A stretch of 64,000 nucleotides of DNA from Afipia sp. OHSU_II-C1 (GTDB lineage: Bacteria; Pseudomonadota; Alphaproteobacteria; Rhizobiales; Xanthobacteraceae), in NCBI RefSeq assembly GCF_000497575.1, contig NZ_APJI01000001.1, positions 62,001 through 126,000 of the forward strand, given 5' to 3'. The position numbers were made by a program, and so were the translations under genes. This document shows positions 43,800-53,277 of the stretch, piece after piece; position 1 is the first letter of the stretch; the number at the start of each line of letters is the position of its first letter. The notes below the pieces were generated by a model, which had not been told where the DNA came from, made no database searches, and saw nothing but the letters and a program-made list of their open reading frames with translations.

Positions 43800-44513
43800 G
43801 TGACCCAGTCCGCGCCCCACCCCGCATCCCTGCTCGAAACACTGGCGCGCTGGGACACACCAACCATCTGCAACGCGCTGGAAGTGGTCGCGCCGGAACG
43901 CCGTCTGATCGGGTACACGACAAAGCCACTGGTCTGCCCGTTCCCGGACCTGCCGCCGATGGTCGGCTATGCCCGCACCGCAACAATCCGCGCCACCTCG
44001 CCATCGAGCCTGTCGGCGGCGGATCAGCGCGCCCAACGCGTCGCCTATTACGAATATTGCGGGACGGGTCATGGCCCGCGCATCAGCATCATTCAGGATC
44101 TCGACGGCGCGAATATCGGCTTCGGTGCATTCTGGGGCGAGGTCAACAGCTCGGTTCACAAGGCGCTCGGCTGCCTCGGCGTCGTCACCGACGGATCGAT
44201 CCGCGATATTCCCGCATGGGCGCCGGGATTCCAGGCGCTGGCCGGCAGCATCGGCCCGTCGCATGCGTTCGTTCATCTCGCGGGCTTCGGTGAAACAGTG
44301 TCCGTAGCCGGCATGACAGTGAGTTCGGACGATCTCATTCATGCAGACCGTCATGGTGCGGTCGTGATTCCGGCCAATGTCGCAGCGAAACTCCCCGATG
44401 CCGCGCGGCTGTGTGAACGCCGCGAGGAGCCGATCCTCGGCATCGCCCGCGATCCCGGTTTCACCGTGGAGAAGCTCAAGGAAGCGCTGGCGAAGGCCGC
44501 GGAGATTCACTAA
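43800..44513 (+). CDS. RraA-like protein / HMG-aldolase family
   Basis: A 237-residue protein of the RraA-like superfamily, which includes 4-hydroxy-4-methyl-2-oxoglutarate/oxaloacetate aldolases and the RNase E inhibitor RraA. The divalent-metal/pyruvate site VVTDGSIRDIPAW is present, as is LIHADRHGAVVIP. I start at GTG 43800 with AGGAGA upstream; the frame continues earlier but is not protein-like. At this length and next to a hydroxyacid dehydrogenase an aldolase or decarboxylase role is more likely than RNA control. Confidence 0.85.
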   Translation: MTQSAPHPASLLETLARWDTPTICNALEVVAPERRLIGYTTKPLVCPFPDLPPMVGYARTATIRATSPSSLSAADQRAQRVAYYEYCGTGHGPRISIIQDLDGANIGFGAFWGEVNSSVHKALGCLGVVTDGSIRDIPAWAPGFQALAGSIGPSHAFVHLAGFGETVSVAGMTVSSDDLIHADRHGAVVIPANVAAKLPDAARLCERREEPILGIARDPGFTVEKLKEALAKAAEIH

Positions 44514-44569
44514 CGCGAGACGATGGCGCAAGCCTTCTCGCAACACGCAATCAACGGAAGGTTTGTGCC

Positions 44570-44656
44570 ATGAAAGTCGCGCTCGGCGTCATCGTCGGAT
44601 TGGTGATCGGATTCCTCGCTATGACCTGGTTCAAGACCGGTCATCTTCCGTTCTAG
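44570..44656 (+). CDS. 28-residue single-span membrane peptide
   Basis: A very short open frame encoding one hydrophobic helix (residues 3-20, rich in Val, Leu, Ile and Gly with GxxxG-like VIVGLVIGFL) followed by the tail FKTGHLPF. A good ribosome site, GGAAGG, is eight bases before the ATG, and the frame lies alone in the 153-base gap between the RraA-like gene and the minus-strand membrane gene. Small single-span proteins like this often bind and tune larger membrane proteins. No homologue is known to me; expression is unproven. Confidence 0.55.
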   Translation: MKVALGVIVGLVIGFLAMTWFKTGHLPF

Positions 44657-44666
44657 CCGTTCGTCC

Positions 44667-44999
44667 TCAGACCGCTTCGTAGGCGAACAACACTGCGATA
44701 ACGGTGATGCCGAGCAGGCCGGCCAGAAACAGAACGTCCGCGATGCGCTCATAACGCTCGCTTGCGCGGCTCTGACCCGCATAGCGGATGGACAGATAGG
44801 ACGCCGCCGCGCTGACGAGAAACAGAATCGCGGCGAGCGCGGCATACTCGTCGACATGGCTCGGTCCGCTTCTGCTTTCCACCACCTTGACGAGGCCGAC
44901 CAGCGTCACGCAAACGCCGATCATCGTTGCGGAAGTAGGCAGAATGTGACGGGAGAGCTCCTTGCTGGCGCGCGGCTCTTTCTGCTGCCGGTCGGTCAT
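44667..44999 (-). CDS. Small membrane protein, three hydrophobic segments
   Basis: A 110-residue protein I cannot name. Hydrophobic segments are at about 21-41 (LPTSATMIGVCVTLVGLVKVV), 52-75 and 86-110, with charged linkers (SRSGPSHVDE, QSRASERYER). The N-terminus is hydrophilic (MTDRQQKEPRASKE). It resembles many uncharacterised small proteins of Rhizobiales. It is divergent from selO by 81 bases, and its stop is 10 bases from the stop of the 28-residue peptide gene. Confidence 0.7.
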   Translation of the reverse strand: MTDRQQKEPRASKELSRHILPTSATMIGVCVTLVGLVKVVESRSGPSHVDEYAALAAILFLVSAAASYLSIRYAGQSRASERYERIADVLFLAGLLGITVIAVLFAYEAV

Positions 45000-45080
45000 G
45001 CTCGACTTTCTTTTTGAACCCGAACGCTGCGTGGTCCGTTATGCTCCACTCACCCGCCGCATAAATTATCCGAGTCCTGA

Positions 45081-46499
45081 ATGCCTGTCTCATCCCATTA
45101 CCGCGCCTCGACCAGCCACGCCGCGCTTGGTCCCGAGTTCTACGATGTGGTCGCGGCGGCCGCCTTCCCCGATCACATCCTGCGTTATCGCAATCAACGC
45201 GCCGCGAAGAGTGTCGGGCTCGATACGCTCAGCGACGAGGAATGGATCGCGCATTTCGGTCGGTTTCAGCCCTTGGCCGAAAATTTCAAGGAGCCGCTGG
45301 CGCTGCGCTACCACGGCCATCAGTTTCGCACCTATAATCCGGAGCTTGGCGACGGACGCGGCTTCCTGTTCGCGCAACTGTACGACGACAAGGGCCGCCT
45401 GCTCGATCTCGCCACCAAGGGCAGCGGCAAGACGCCCTGGTCGCGCACCGCAGACGGGCGCCTGACACTCAAGGGCGGCGTGCGCGAGGTGCTGGCGACC
45501 GCGATGCTGGAAGCCCTCGGCGTCGACACCTCGAAAACCTTCAGCCTGATCGAGACCGGCGAAGCGCTGGTGCGCGGCGACGAGCCATCGCCGACGCGAT
45601 CCTCCGTGATGGTGCGGCTGAGCCACTCGCATATCCGGATCGGCTCATTCCAGCGCCAGGCGTTTCTCCGCAGCACAGAAAATATTCAGAAGCTGCTCGA
45701 CTACACGATCAGGACGTACATGCCCGAGGTGTGGCGCGACGATGTAGCGGCGCGCGCCATCGCATTTCTCGAAGAGGTCTGCCGCCGCGTCGCGCGCGTG
45801 GGCGCACAGTGGATGGCCGCCGGATTTGTCCACGGCGTGCTCAACACCGACAACATCAATGTCACCGGCGAGAGTTTCGACTACGGTCCATGGCGGTTTC
45901 TTCCCGTGCTGGAGCCGGGCTTCACCGCCGCGTATTTCGACGAGACCGGGCTCTATGCCTACGGCCGACAGCCCGATGCGCTGTTCTGGAACGTCACGCG
46001 GCTGGCGGAATGCCTGCTCGGCCTTACCGATCAGCCAAGCCTTGAGAACGCGCTGGGCGTTTTCGAACCGGCCATTCGCAAGGAGTTCACCGATGCGATG
46101 CTAAGACGGCTCGGCGTCCAGCCGCGCGATGCCGTGAGCGACAATGAACTGGTGCGCGCACTCTGGATATTCCTGTCGGAGACGAAAGCACCATTCGAGC
46201 AGACCTTCTTCGACTGGTTTGGCGGCCTTGCGAGCGCCGAGCGCGCGGCGAATAGCCCGTCGAAGGATCACTATGTAAATACGGCGTTCGCTGCCGTCCG
46301 CAACGCATTGAAAGACTTCGTTCCGCGCGAAGGCGTTGATCTAAACCACCCGTACTTCAGCAAGCCGGCCGCATGTTCGATGCTGATCGAAGAAGTCGAA
46401 GCGATCTGGAAGCCGATCGCGGACAATGACGACTGGTCGGTGTTTCACGCCAAGCTTCAAGCCATCGACGAGATGCGCGAGGCGTATGGGCTTATTTGA
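45081..46499 (+). CDS. selO: Protein adenylyltransferase SelO
   Basis: A 472-residue pseudokinase-fold enzyme that transfers AMP from ATP to Ser/Thr/Tyr of proteins (SelO/YdiU), linked in E. coli to redox homeostasis. Family blocks are intact: YHGHQFRTYNPELGDGRGF (about 78-96), KGSGKTPWSR (113-122), LSHSHIRIGSFQ, HGVLNTDN (251-258) and the metal Asp in FDYGPWRF (Asp267). ATG is chosen at the family start. It seems complete; I see no frameshift. Followed by a type D repeat and then a convergent nitronate monooxygenase gene. Confidence 0.94.
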   Translation: MPVSSHYRASTSHAALGPEFYDVVAAAAFPDHILRYRNQRAAKSVGLDTLSDEEWIAHFGRFQPLAENFKEPLALRYHGHQFRTYNPELGDGRGFLFAQLYDDKGRLLDLATKGSGKTPWSRTADGRLTLKGGVREVLATAMLEALGVDTSKTFSLIETGEALVRGDEPSPTRSSVMVRLSHSHIRIGSFQRQAFLRSTENIQKLLDYTIRTYMPEVWRDDVAARAIAFLEEVCRRVARVGAQWMAAGFVHGVLNTDNINVTGESFDYGPWRFLPVLEPGFTAAYFDETGLYAYGRQPDALFWNVTRLAECLLGLTDQPSLENALGVFEPAIRKEFTDAMLRRLGVQPRDAVSDNELVRALWIFLSETKAPFEQTFFDWFGGLASAERAANSPSKDHYVNTAFAAVRNALKDFVPREGVDLNHPYFSKPAACSMLIEEVEAIWKPIADNDDWSVFHAKLQAIDEMREAYGLI

Positions 46500-46501
46500 C
46501 T

Positions 46502-46607
46502 GTCATTCCGGACAGCCCGCGCAGCGGGCTGATCCGGAATCCAGTTAATTTCATCAAAGCCGATTCTGGATTCCGGGCTCGCCCGAAAGCGGGCGCCCCG
46601 GAATGAC
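46502..46607. repeat. Intergenic palindromic repeat, type D
   Basis: GTCATTCCGG and CCGGAATGAC are the outer arms; inner GATCCGGAATCCAG and CTGGATTCCGG also pair, and CCCGCGCAGCGGG forms its own hairpin. It fills the gap between the convergent selO and nitronate monooxygenase genes and may end both transcripts. A fourth repeat type of the kind common in this bacterial group. Confidence 0.82.
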
Positions 46608-46615
46608 CCCTGAAA

Positions 46616-47629
46616 TCAGGCGACCTTCTTGCGCGGCGTGGCGGCAACGTAGTTGCCGTCGAGGAAGCCGGCCAGCCGCTTACGGATAAGGTATTCCGCG
46701 TCGGCCATGATGCGATCGATCAGTTCCTTGACCGTCGGAATGTCATGGATCAGGCCGACCATCATGCCGCAGCTCCATGCACCGGCGTCCATGTTGCCGT
46801 CGATCATGACCTTCGGATAAACGCCCGCGACTTCCTCAAGAATATCCTCGATCTTGATGCTCTTGCCCTTTTCCTGCTCGATCTGGATCAGCTTTTCGAC
46901 GCCCTTGTTGGTGAGAACGCGCTCGGTGTTGCGCAGGTTGCGCATCACGAGCCGGGTATCGAATTCTGTCGCCTTGAGCAGCGCCTGCTTCACGTTGTCA
47001 TGCACCGGCGCTTCCTTGGTCGCGATGAAGCGCGTGCCCATGTTCATGCCCTGCGCGCCCATGGCGAGCGCAGCAACCAGGCTGCGCGCATCGGCCATGC
47101 CGCCGGAGGCGACGAACGGGATCGTCAGTTCTTCTTCTGCACGCGGCAGCAGGATCATGTTCGGCATGTCGTCTTCGCCGGGATGACCGCCACATTCGAA
47201 ACCGTCGACGCTGACCGCGTCGCAGCCGATGGCCTCAGCCTTAAGGGAGTGACGAACCGAAGTGCACTTGTGAATCACCTTGATGCCGGCGGCCTTCAGC
47301 GCGGGCATGTACTGCTCGGGGCTGCGGCCCGCGGTCTCAACCGCCTTGATGCCGGCTTCCTTGATGGCCGCGATATATTCGGGATACGGAGGGGCCGAAA
47401 ACGTTGGCAGGAAGGTCAGGTTCACGCCGAACGGCTTGTCGGTCATGTCCTTGCACTTGGCGATTTCCTTGGCGAGAAGCTCCGGCGTCTTCTGGGTCAG
47501 GCCGGTGATGATGCCAAGACCGCCTGCGTTCGACACGGCCGACGCAAGCTCCGCGAAGCCGACATAGTGCATACCGCCCTGGATGATCGGGTGCTGAATG
47601 CCGAACAGTTCCGTAATTGCCGTTTTCAT
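46616..47629 (-). CDS. Nitronate monooxygenase (2-nitropropane dioxygenase family)
   Basis: A 337-residue FMN enzyme with a TIM-barrel fold. IQGGMHYVGFAELASAVSNAGGLG (about 17-40) binds the flavin phosphate region; the catalytic-His segment is FECGGHPGEDD (about 144-154); SGGMADARSLVAALAMGAQGMNMGTRF follows. It oxidises nitronates or acts as an NADH:quinone/enoyl reductase. GGAGAGGG precedes the ATG. About 290 bases separate its start from the plus-strand hemE gene. Confidence 0.9.
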   Translation of the reverse strand: MKTAITELFGIQHPIIQGGMHYVGFAELASAVSNAGGLGIITGLTQKTPELLAKEIAKCKDMTDKPFGVNLTFLPTFSAPPYPEYIAAIKEAGIKAVETAGRSPEQYMPALKAAGIKVIHKCTSVRHSLKAEAIGCDAVSVDGFECGGHPGEDDMPNMILLPRAEEELTIPFVASGGMADARSLVAALAMGAQGMNMGTRFIATKEAPVHDNVKQALLKATEFDTRLVMRNLRNTERVLTNKGVEKLIQIEQEKGKSIKIEDILEEVAGVYPKVMIDGNMDAGAWSCGMMVGLIHDIPTVKELIDRIMADAEYLIRKRLAGFLDGNYVAATPRKKVA

Positions 47630-47918
47630 GTGTTCCCTCTCCTGGTGTCTTCAATCGAAGTTCGTTGCGGCGCTTCCGCAAGCGGGCTGATCGGTTTACA
47701 CCGTTAGCGCAACTGCTCGCGGCCCGACAATGGTTTGGCCGGGCAAGGCTGCCATGCCATCCGTTCCGAAAAGGAACGTATCAGGATGAACCATAGCGTC
47801 AACCTGCGATCCGGTTCTGACATTCGTATTATTTCTCAGCCGGCCACTGGTGGCCAAACCCCGAAGCAGCGTGTATCAGAGCGGCGATAACTCCATTATC
47901 CCGCAACGGAATTTCCGC

Positions 47919-48965
47919 TTGAGCCAGCCGCAGCCCACTAAGCCCTTTCTCGAAGTTCTCGCCGGAAGCCGCCAGAGCGTGCCGCCGGTATGGATGATGC
48001 GGCAGGCTGGCCGTTATCTGCCCGAATACCGGGAATTGCGTGCCAAGGCCGGCAGCTTTCTCGACCTCTGCTTCAATCCGGAGTGGGCCGCCGAAGTGAC
48101 GCTGCAGCCAATCCGGCGGTTCGGCTTCGATGCGGCGATCATCTTTTCCGATATTCTGGTGATCCCGCACGCCCTCGGACGGTCCGTACGCTTCGAGACG
48201 GGCGAAGGACCTCGCCTCGACCCGCTCGACACACCGGAAAAGATCAACACGCTGGCGACGGCTGCTGACTTCACCAAACTCGAGCCCGTCTTTGAGGCGC
48301 TGCGCCGGGTTCGCGCCGAACTCGATCCAAAAATCGCGCTGATCGGTTTCTGCGGCGCGCCGTGGACGGTCGCGACTTACATGGTCGCCGGGCAAGGCAC
48401 GCCGGATCAGGCACCCGCGCGGATGCTCGCCTACCGCGAGCCCGATGCCTTTGCGAAAATCATCGACGTACTGGTGGAAAATTCAATCCAGTATCTGCTG
48501 GGACAGCTCAAGGCGGGCGCCGATGCGCTGCAGATCTTCGACACATGGGCGGGCGTGCTGCCGCCACGCGAGTTCCAGCGCTGGTCGGTCGAGCCGACGC
48601 GGCGCATTGTCGAAGGCGTGCGCGCAAAAGCACCGCGCGCGAAGATCATCGGATTCCCGCGCGGCGCGGGCGCACAGTTGCCGCTGTATGTCGGGCGCAC
48701 GGGCGTCGACGGCGTCAGCATCGACTGGGCGGCGGACCCGTCACTGATCCGCGAGCGCGTGCAGAACCATGTCGCCGTCCAGGGCAACCTCGATCCGCTG
48801 GCCTTGATCGCCGGCGGTGCCGCGCTGGATCGCGCGGTCGATGACGCGCTGGCGAACTATGCAGGCGGCCGATACATCTTCAATCTCGGCCACGGCATCC
48901 AGCCGGAAACCCCGATCGCGAATGTCGAACAGATGCTGAAGCGCGTGCGCGGGTATCAGGGCTAA
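47919..48965 (+). CDS. hemE: Uroporphyrinogen III decarboxylase
   Basis: A 348-residue HemE, which converts uroporphyrinogen III to coproporphyrinogen III in haem and chlorophyll synthesis. [18 protein letters not shown] (Arg28 and Arg32), the substrate Asp in [12 protein letters not shown] (about 78), MVAGQGTP and [11 protein letters not shown] are canonical. I start at TTG 47919 (GGA nine bases upstream) because that gives the usual short N-terminus SQPQPTKPF; a GTG 23 codons earlier is the alternative. Its end overlaps hemC on the opposite strand by four bases. Confidence 0.92.
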   Translation: MSQPQPTKPFLEVLAGSRQSVPPVWMMRQAGRYLPEYRELRAKAGSFLDLCFNPEWAAEVTLQPIRRFGFDAAIIFSDILVIPHALGRSVRFETGEGPRLDPLDTPEKINTLATAADFTKLEPVFEALRRVRAELDPKIALIGFCGAPWTVATYMVAGQGTPDQAPARMLAYREPDAFAKIIDVLVENSIQYLLGQLKAGADALQIFDTWAGVLPPREFQRWSVEPTRRIVEGVRAKAPRAKIIGFPRGAGAQLPLYVGRTGVDGVSIDWAADPSLIRERVQNHVAVQGNLDPLALIAGGAALDRAVDDALANYAGGRYIFNLGHGIQPETPIANVEQMLKRVRGYQG

Positions 48966-49945
48966 GCCGGCCGCGACCGTTCGATGATCGCTGCTGCGCC
49001 TTTCGCCAGCAGATCGAACGCCACCGCGCGGCCAAGCTCACGCGGCTTGTCGGCGGGTCCGGTGCGCGTCGTCTCCAACAACTGATCGCCTTCAAGATCG
49101 AGCACCGACGCGGTCAGCGACATCTCGCGGCCATCGATCGTAGAGAATCCGGCGATCGGTGAATTGCAATGGCCGTTCAGCACCCAGAGCACCTCGCGCT
49201 CGGCGTCGGCGCACAGATGCGCGGCGGGATCATCGATCAGCGCAAGATACTGCCGCGTCCGCCAATCATTCGCGGCACATTCCACCGCGACAATGCCCTG
49301 CCCCGCGGCCGGAAGCATCTCCAGCGCTGTGAACTCATGGGCAATGCGACCGGAAAGCCCGACACGCTCCAGTCCGGACCGCGCCATGATCAGCGCATCG
49401 GCCGGGCCGACCTCGCCGCCGTCCGCGAGCTTTTGCATTTCGCCGTTGTCGAGCTTTCGCACCCGCGTATCGGCCGCGCCACGGAAATGAATCACTTCGA
49501 TCTCGGGAAACAGCCGCCGCGCATATGCGGCACGCCGCACGGCATTGGTGCCGATCTTGAAGCCCTTGCCTTTGGTACGCTTCAGATCGTCGAACGTGAC
49601 GTCCGCGCGCAGCACCAGCGCATCGGTCGGCGGATCGCGCGACAGCGTCGCGCCGATCACAAGGCCCGGCGTATCCTCGTTGCCCGGCATGTCCTTGAGC
49701 GAATGCATCGCCGCGTGCAGCTTTCCTGCGATCACGGCCTCGCGAATTTCGGCGACGAATGCGCCGCCCTTGCCTCCGTGCGGCAGCAGCAAACCGGTCT
49801 GATCCTGATCGCCGCGCGTCTCGAACTTGACGATCTCGACGTTCAGATCCCGCGCAGCAGCGGTGAGCTGGCGTGCGATTTCCTCGGTCTGCGCAAGCGC
49901 CATGGTACTTTTGCGCGTTCCGATACGCATGGAAATTGCTGCCAC
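48962..49945 (-). CDS. hemC: Hydroxymethylbilane synthase, divergent
   Basis: A 327-residue HemC, which joins four porphobilinogens into hydroxymethylbilane. The catalytic Asp is in HSLKDMP (Asp85) and the dipyrromethane Cys is in [11 protein letters not shown] (Cys260). Start GTG 49945 with GGAG five bases upstream, or ATG 49930 five codons later. Several normally conserved blocks differ: [13 protein letters not shown] for [23 protein letters not shown] for [16 protein letters not shown] for RGN.ETR, and an extra segment near 168-180. It may be a second, divergent copy. It is convergent with hemE and not next to hemD. Confidence 0.88.
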   Translation of the reverse strand: MAAISMRIGTRKSTMALAQTEEIARQLTAAARDLNVEIVKFETRGDQDQTGLLLPHGGKGGAFVAEIREAVIAGKLHAAMHSLKDMPGNEDTPGLVIGATLSRDPPTDALVLRADVTFDDLKRTKGKGFKIGTNAVRRAAYARRLFPEIEVIHFRGAADTRVRKLDNGEMQKLADGGEVGPADALIMARSGLERVGLSGRIAHEFTALEMLPAAGQGIVAVECAANDWRTRQYLALIDDPAAHLCADAEREVLWVLNGHCNSPIAGFSTIDGREMSLTASVLDLEGDQLLETTRTGPADKPRELGRAVAFDLLAKGAAAIIERSRPA

Positions 49946-50082
49946 GTGTGCTCCATCTAGGGGCGAATTATTCGAGTACGATCCGGAAAAACGGAAACCG
50001 TTTCCGCTCCGATCATGGTCATATACAGGATGGCGCACAATACGGCGAGCGGTCCCCCGAATGCAACGCATGGGCATCGAAA

Positions 50083-51582
50083 ATGACGGATAGCGATGCT
50101 TTCAGGCTCTGGACGCCGGACGCATCATTCGGTCTTGATGCGGGTATGATCCAGCGCGCCCCGTCATCCACCGGCGAGAAGCCGCGTGTCGTCATTATCG
50201 GCGGCGGGTTTTCCGGCGCTGTGCTGGCGTGGCATCTGCACCGCACCGCGCCCCACCGCCACGACATCATTATCATCGAGCCGCGCGATGAGATCGGCCG
50301 CGGCCTCGCCTACGACAGCAGCGATCCAGCGCACCGGATCAATGTGCCGGCGCTGAAAATGAACCTCGACTTCGACGAGGAAGGCCATTTCGAGCAATGG
50401 CTGATTGCATCGGGATATCCCGCGCGCGATCCCAAGTCAGTAATCGCCGATGTGCACCTGTTCCCGACACGCGCGGCCTTTGGCGATTATGTCAACGCCC
50501 ATGTCCGCGAACTCGGCGAAGCTGTCTCGCACCACAAAACAAAAGCCCGCGCTGTCGTTCCACTTGAGAGTGGCTACCGCGTACCGTGCGAGAACGGCGA
50601 GGACATTCACGCCGATGCCGTGGTGCTGGCCGTGTGCCACACGCCGCCGCAAGTGCCGTCATCAATCGCGTCGCTGCGCCATCATCCGCGATTTGTCACC
50701 AACCCGTGGCAGACGGACGCGCTGCGCAGCATCGCGCCGAACGATCGCGTGCTGATTGTCGGCACCGGACTGACCATGGCCGATATCGTCGCCTCACTCG
50801 ACCGCCAGGGTCATCGCGGCAAGATCACCGCGATCTCGCGGCGCGGTCTGCGCTCGCAAACCCATGCCGCGCAATTCGGCGATCCCGTTGGCGATTTCGT
50901 CAGCAATCCCTCACGCACCACACTTTCGCTGCTGCGCCGTATCAGGCGCGCCATCGCGGAAGCCGCGCGCGAAGGACAATCGTGGCATCCGGTGCTCGAT
51001 CAGTTGCGGCTGCAAGGCTTCGACATCTGGCGTGCGCTGCCGCTGCGCGAACGTGCCCGGCTGATCCGCCATCTACGCCCGTTCTGGGACACCTCTCGGT
51101 TTCGGATCGCCCCTCAAGTGGATGATGTGATCGTGCGGCGGATCGCGGACGGCACTCTGACAATTCAGGCCGCGTCGGTGCGTGCGGGCAAGAGCGCGAG
51201 GCATGACATCGCCGTCGATCTACGCGCGCGGCGCAGCCAGACGTGGGAACCGGCATCGTTCGACGCCATCGTGATCGCAACCGGCCCCGCCCATGACACG
51301 GTGTTCGAGAGCAATCCGTTGCTCGGACAGATCGGCAGCGACGGCCTCGCCCGCCCTGATCCCCTCGGCCTCGGCATCGATGTCGATCTGCAAGGCCGCG
51401 CTATCGGCCGGGATGGACAAAGCGCCGAAAACCTGTACGTCGCAGGCCCGCTGGCGCGCGGCACATTCGGCGAACTCATGGGCGCGCCGGATCTCGCACG
51501 ACATGCCCGCAACATCGCCGAAACCATCGCGCACGCGGATATCCGCGCGACGCGGTTGCCTCCGCATCCCCTCCAAGCTTAA
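50083..51582 (+). CDS. FAD/NAD(P)-binding oxidoreductase-like protein
   Basis: A 499-residue protein with an N-terminal FAD motif VVIIGGGFSGAVLAWHLHRT (about 34-53) and a second dinucleotide motif VLIVGTGLTMADIVASLDRQGH (about 223-244). It resembles the FAD-NAD(P)-binding proteins related to flavin monooxygenases (the HI0933/NAD_binding_9 kind). A late block LYVAGPLARGTFGELMGAPDL looks like the flavin-closing loop. I start at ATG 50083; the open frame runs 70 codons upstream over the hemC start but is not protein-like. It is divergent from hemC by 137 bases. Substrate unknown. Confidence 0.85.
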   Translation: MTDSDAFRLWTPDASFGLDAGMIQRAPSSTGEKPRVVIIGGGFSGAVLAWHLHRTAPHRHDIIIIEPRDEIGRGLAYDSSDPAHRINVPALKMNLDFDEEGHFEQWLIASGYPARDPKSVIADVHLFPTRAAFGDYVNAHVRELGEAVSHHKTKARAVVPLESGYRVPCENGEDIHADAVVLAVCHTPPQVPSSIASLRHHPRFVTNPWQTDALRSIAPNDRVLIVGTGLTMADIVASLDRQGHRGKITAISRRGLRSQTHAAQFGDPVGDFVSNPSRTTLSLLRRIRRAIAEAAREGQSWHPVLDQLRLQGFDIWRALPLRERARLIRHLRPFWDTSRFRIAPQVDDVIVRRIADGTLTIQAASVRAGKSARHDIAVDLRARRSQTWEPASFDAIVIATGPAHDTVFESNPLLGQIGSDGLARPDPLGLGIDVDLQGRAIGRDGQSAENLYVAGPLARGTFGELMGAPDLARHARNIAETIAHADIRATRLPPHPLQA

Positions 51583-51644
51583 AACAGGCTCTCTTATCGT
51601 GCGCATCTGCTCTCGGAGCAGCGCACCTGCCTGCCGGAGATGCC

Positions 51645-52460
51645 ATGACGTCCGCCCTCGCGCGCATCGGTTTTCTTGCGCCCTTGTTCGTTCCCGCCAC
51701 CCGTCCCGACCGCTATTTCAAGGCGGCGGCGTCCGGCGCGGACGGCGTCATCATCGATCTTGAGGATGCAGTCGCTGCAAACGAGAAGGACGCCGCGCGC
51801 GCGACGCTGGTTGCTGCGTCCCTGCCGCCCAATTCCATCGTCCGCGTCAATGCGTTCGGGACCCGCTGGCACGAGGCGGACGTCGTGGCGATGAAAGGTC
51901 TCGGCATCGCCGGGATCATGCTGCCGAAAGCAGAAACCGCCGGACATCTGGAGAGCGTGCGCGCGGTGCTCGGCGATCTGCCGGTGATTTCACTGATCGA
52001 ATCCGCGCACGGCGTCGCGGGCGTCCGCGAGGTCGCCGCGCATTCCGACCGGCTCGCATTCGGCTATATCGATTTCAGCGCCGATGTCGGTTGCAGCATG
52101 GAGCGCGATGCGCTGCTGATGGCCCGCGCAGAGATCGTACTCGCATCAAGGCTGGCTGAACTGCTGCCACCGCTCGAAGGCGTGACGCCGTCGTTCGACG
52201 ATCCCGCGCTGGTGGAAGATGACGCGCGCTATGCCGCGTCGATGGGTTTCGGCGGCAAGCTCTGCATTCATCCCAAGCAGATCGCGCCGACGCTGGCTGG
52301 ATTCCGGCCGCCGCAAAAAGACATCGACTGGGCGACAAGGATCGCGAACTCCGGAGATGGCGCGGTCTCCGTCGACGGGATGATGGTCGATGCACCGGTT
52401 CGCCTGCGGGCACAGCTGATTCTCGCCGCGGCAAAGGCCTGCGACTCTGCGAGAGGCTAG
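51645..52460 (+). CDS. HpcH/HpaI aldolase, CitE-like CoA-ester lyase
   Basis: A 271-residue TIM-barrel lyase of the citrate lyase beta/CitE-like group. IDLEDAV (about 36-42) carries the metal acid, [10 protein letters not shown] the CoA-side Arg, [15 protein letters not shown] the second acid, and [12 protein letters not shown] the adenine contact. Such enzymes cleave malyl-, citramalyl- or related CoA thioesters. GGAG precedes the ATG. It follows the FAD protein by 62 bases and overlaps the convergent tetR gene by four bases. The exact CoA ester is unknown. Confidence 0.9.
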   Translation: MTSALARIGFLAPLFVPATRPDRYFKAAASGADGVIIDLEDAVAANEKDAARATLVAASLPPNSIVRVNAFGTRWHEADVVAMKGLGIAGIMLPKAETAGHLESVRAVLGDLPVISLIESAHGVAGVREVAAHSDRLAFGYIDFSADVGCSMERDALLMARAEIVLASRLAELLPPLEGVTPSFDDPALVEDDARYAASMGFGGKLCIHPKQIAPTLAGFRPPQKDIDWATRIANSGDGAVSVDGMMVDAPVRLRAQLILAAAKACDSARG

Positions 52461-53047
52461 GCCGCGACCGGAGGCCAGGTCATCAGAACCATCTCGACGA
52501 TCTTCTTGAGTTCGTCGCGCTTGGCTCCCCCGACGGCCTGCACCGCAAGGCCCTGCGAAATCGTCGCGATGTAGCGCGCCAGCGCCGCGGGGTCCGCCGC
52601 GTCGGGGAGATCGCCTTCGGATTTCGCGCGCTCGAATCGCGCGCGCAGATCGCTCTCGAACTGGCTGCGGCGCACCCGCAGTTCCTGCTTGATTGATTCA
52701 GCCGCATCGCCGCCCGTCAATGCGCCGTTGATTGAGAGACAGCCTGCAGGGCATTCCGGATCGGTCACCGCGTCCACTTCGCTGTAGAGGAGGTTCTCGA
52801 CAACGGCGCGTGCGGTCGGCAACAGCAACGCCCGCTTGGCGTAACCGGCCGGACCGTCGACATAGGAATCGAACGCTTTGCGGAAAAGTTCTTCCTTGTT
52901 GCCGAATGCGGCATAGAGCGATGGTTTAGTAATACCCATCGCTTCGGTCAGGTCCGCCATTGACGCGCCCTCGTATCCCTTCTCCCAAAACACGTGCAAC
53001 GCGTTTTCCAGAGCCTGGTCGAGATCGAATTCACGGGGGCGTCCCAT
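52457..53047 (-). CDS. TetR/AcrR-family regulator of the second RND pump
   Basis: A 196-residue TetR regulator. It starts [13 protein letters not shown], with the DNA-binding helix at about 22-45 ([28 protein letters not shown]). The C-terminal domain has a CPAGCLS segment with two Cys four apart. I start at 53047; upstream codons in frame are from the promoter region. It is divergent from the adaptor gene of the second RND system with a 230-base gap and is the likely repressor. Its 3' end overlaps the CitE-like gene by four bases. Confidence 0.9.
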   Translation of the reverse strand: MGRPREFDLDQALENALHVFWEKGYEGASMADLTEAMGITKPSLYAAFGNKEELFRKAFDSYVDGPAGYAKRALLLPTARAVVENLLYSEVDAVTDPECPAGCLSINGALTGGDAAESIKQELRVRRSQFESDLRARFERAKSEGDLPDAADPAALARYIATISQGLAVQAVGGAKRDELKKIVEMVLMTWPPVAA

Positions 53048-53238
53048 GGCCACAGTAAGAACCTTTCTGAATTTGTACCTTTCGTTAGATATGTCCCTTG
53101 ACGGCGAAAGTCCAAGTCCCATTTATACCGAACGTTACAGTTGCAGTGCAGCAATAAAACACTGCGACTTCGGGGCAAATCGGAACTTTATTCTCTCGTC
53201 AGACGACGATCCCCCGCAACGTGTTGAAATAGCAGCGA

Positions 53239-53264
53239 TTTGCGCTCGGAGCGCGAAGCGCAAA
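53239..53264. promoter_or_regulatory. Hairpin in the leader of the second RND operon
   Basis: TTTGCGCT and AGCGCAAA are perfect inverted arms around a 10-base GC-rich loop, ending 13 bases before the adaptor start. Placed so close to the ribosome site it may influence translation start or be part of a regulator site. No clear TetR palindrome could be named in the rest of this 230-base gap. Confidence 0.4.
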
Positions 53265-53277
53265 AGTGGGGTCGATA

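Noticed and set aside
47850-47918. GTG start for hemE 23 codons upstream.
   Set aside because: Residues before SQPQPTKPF do not look like HemE and the TTG has a better placed ribosome site; still possible.
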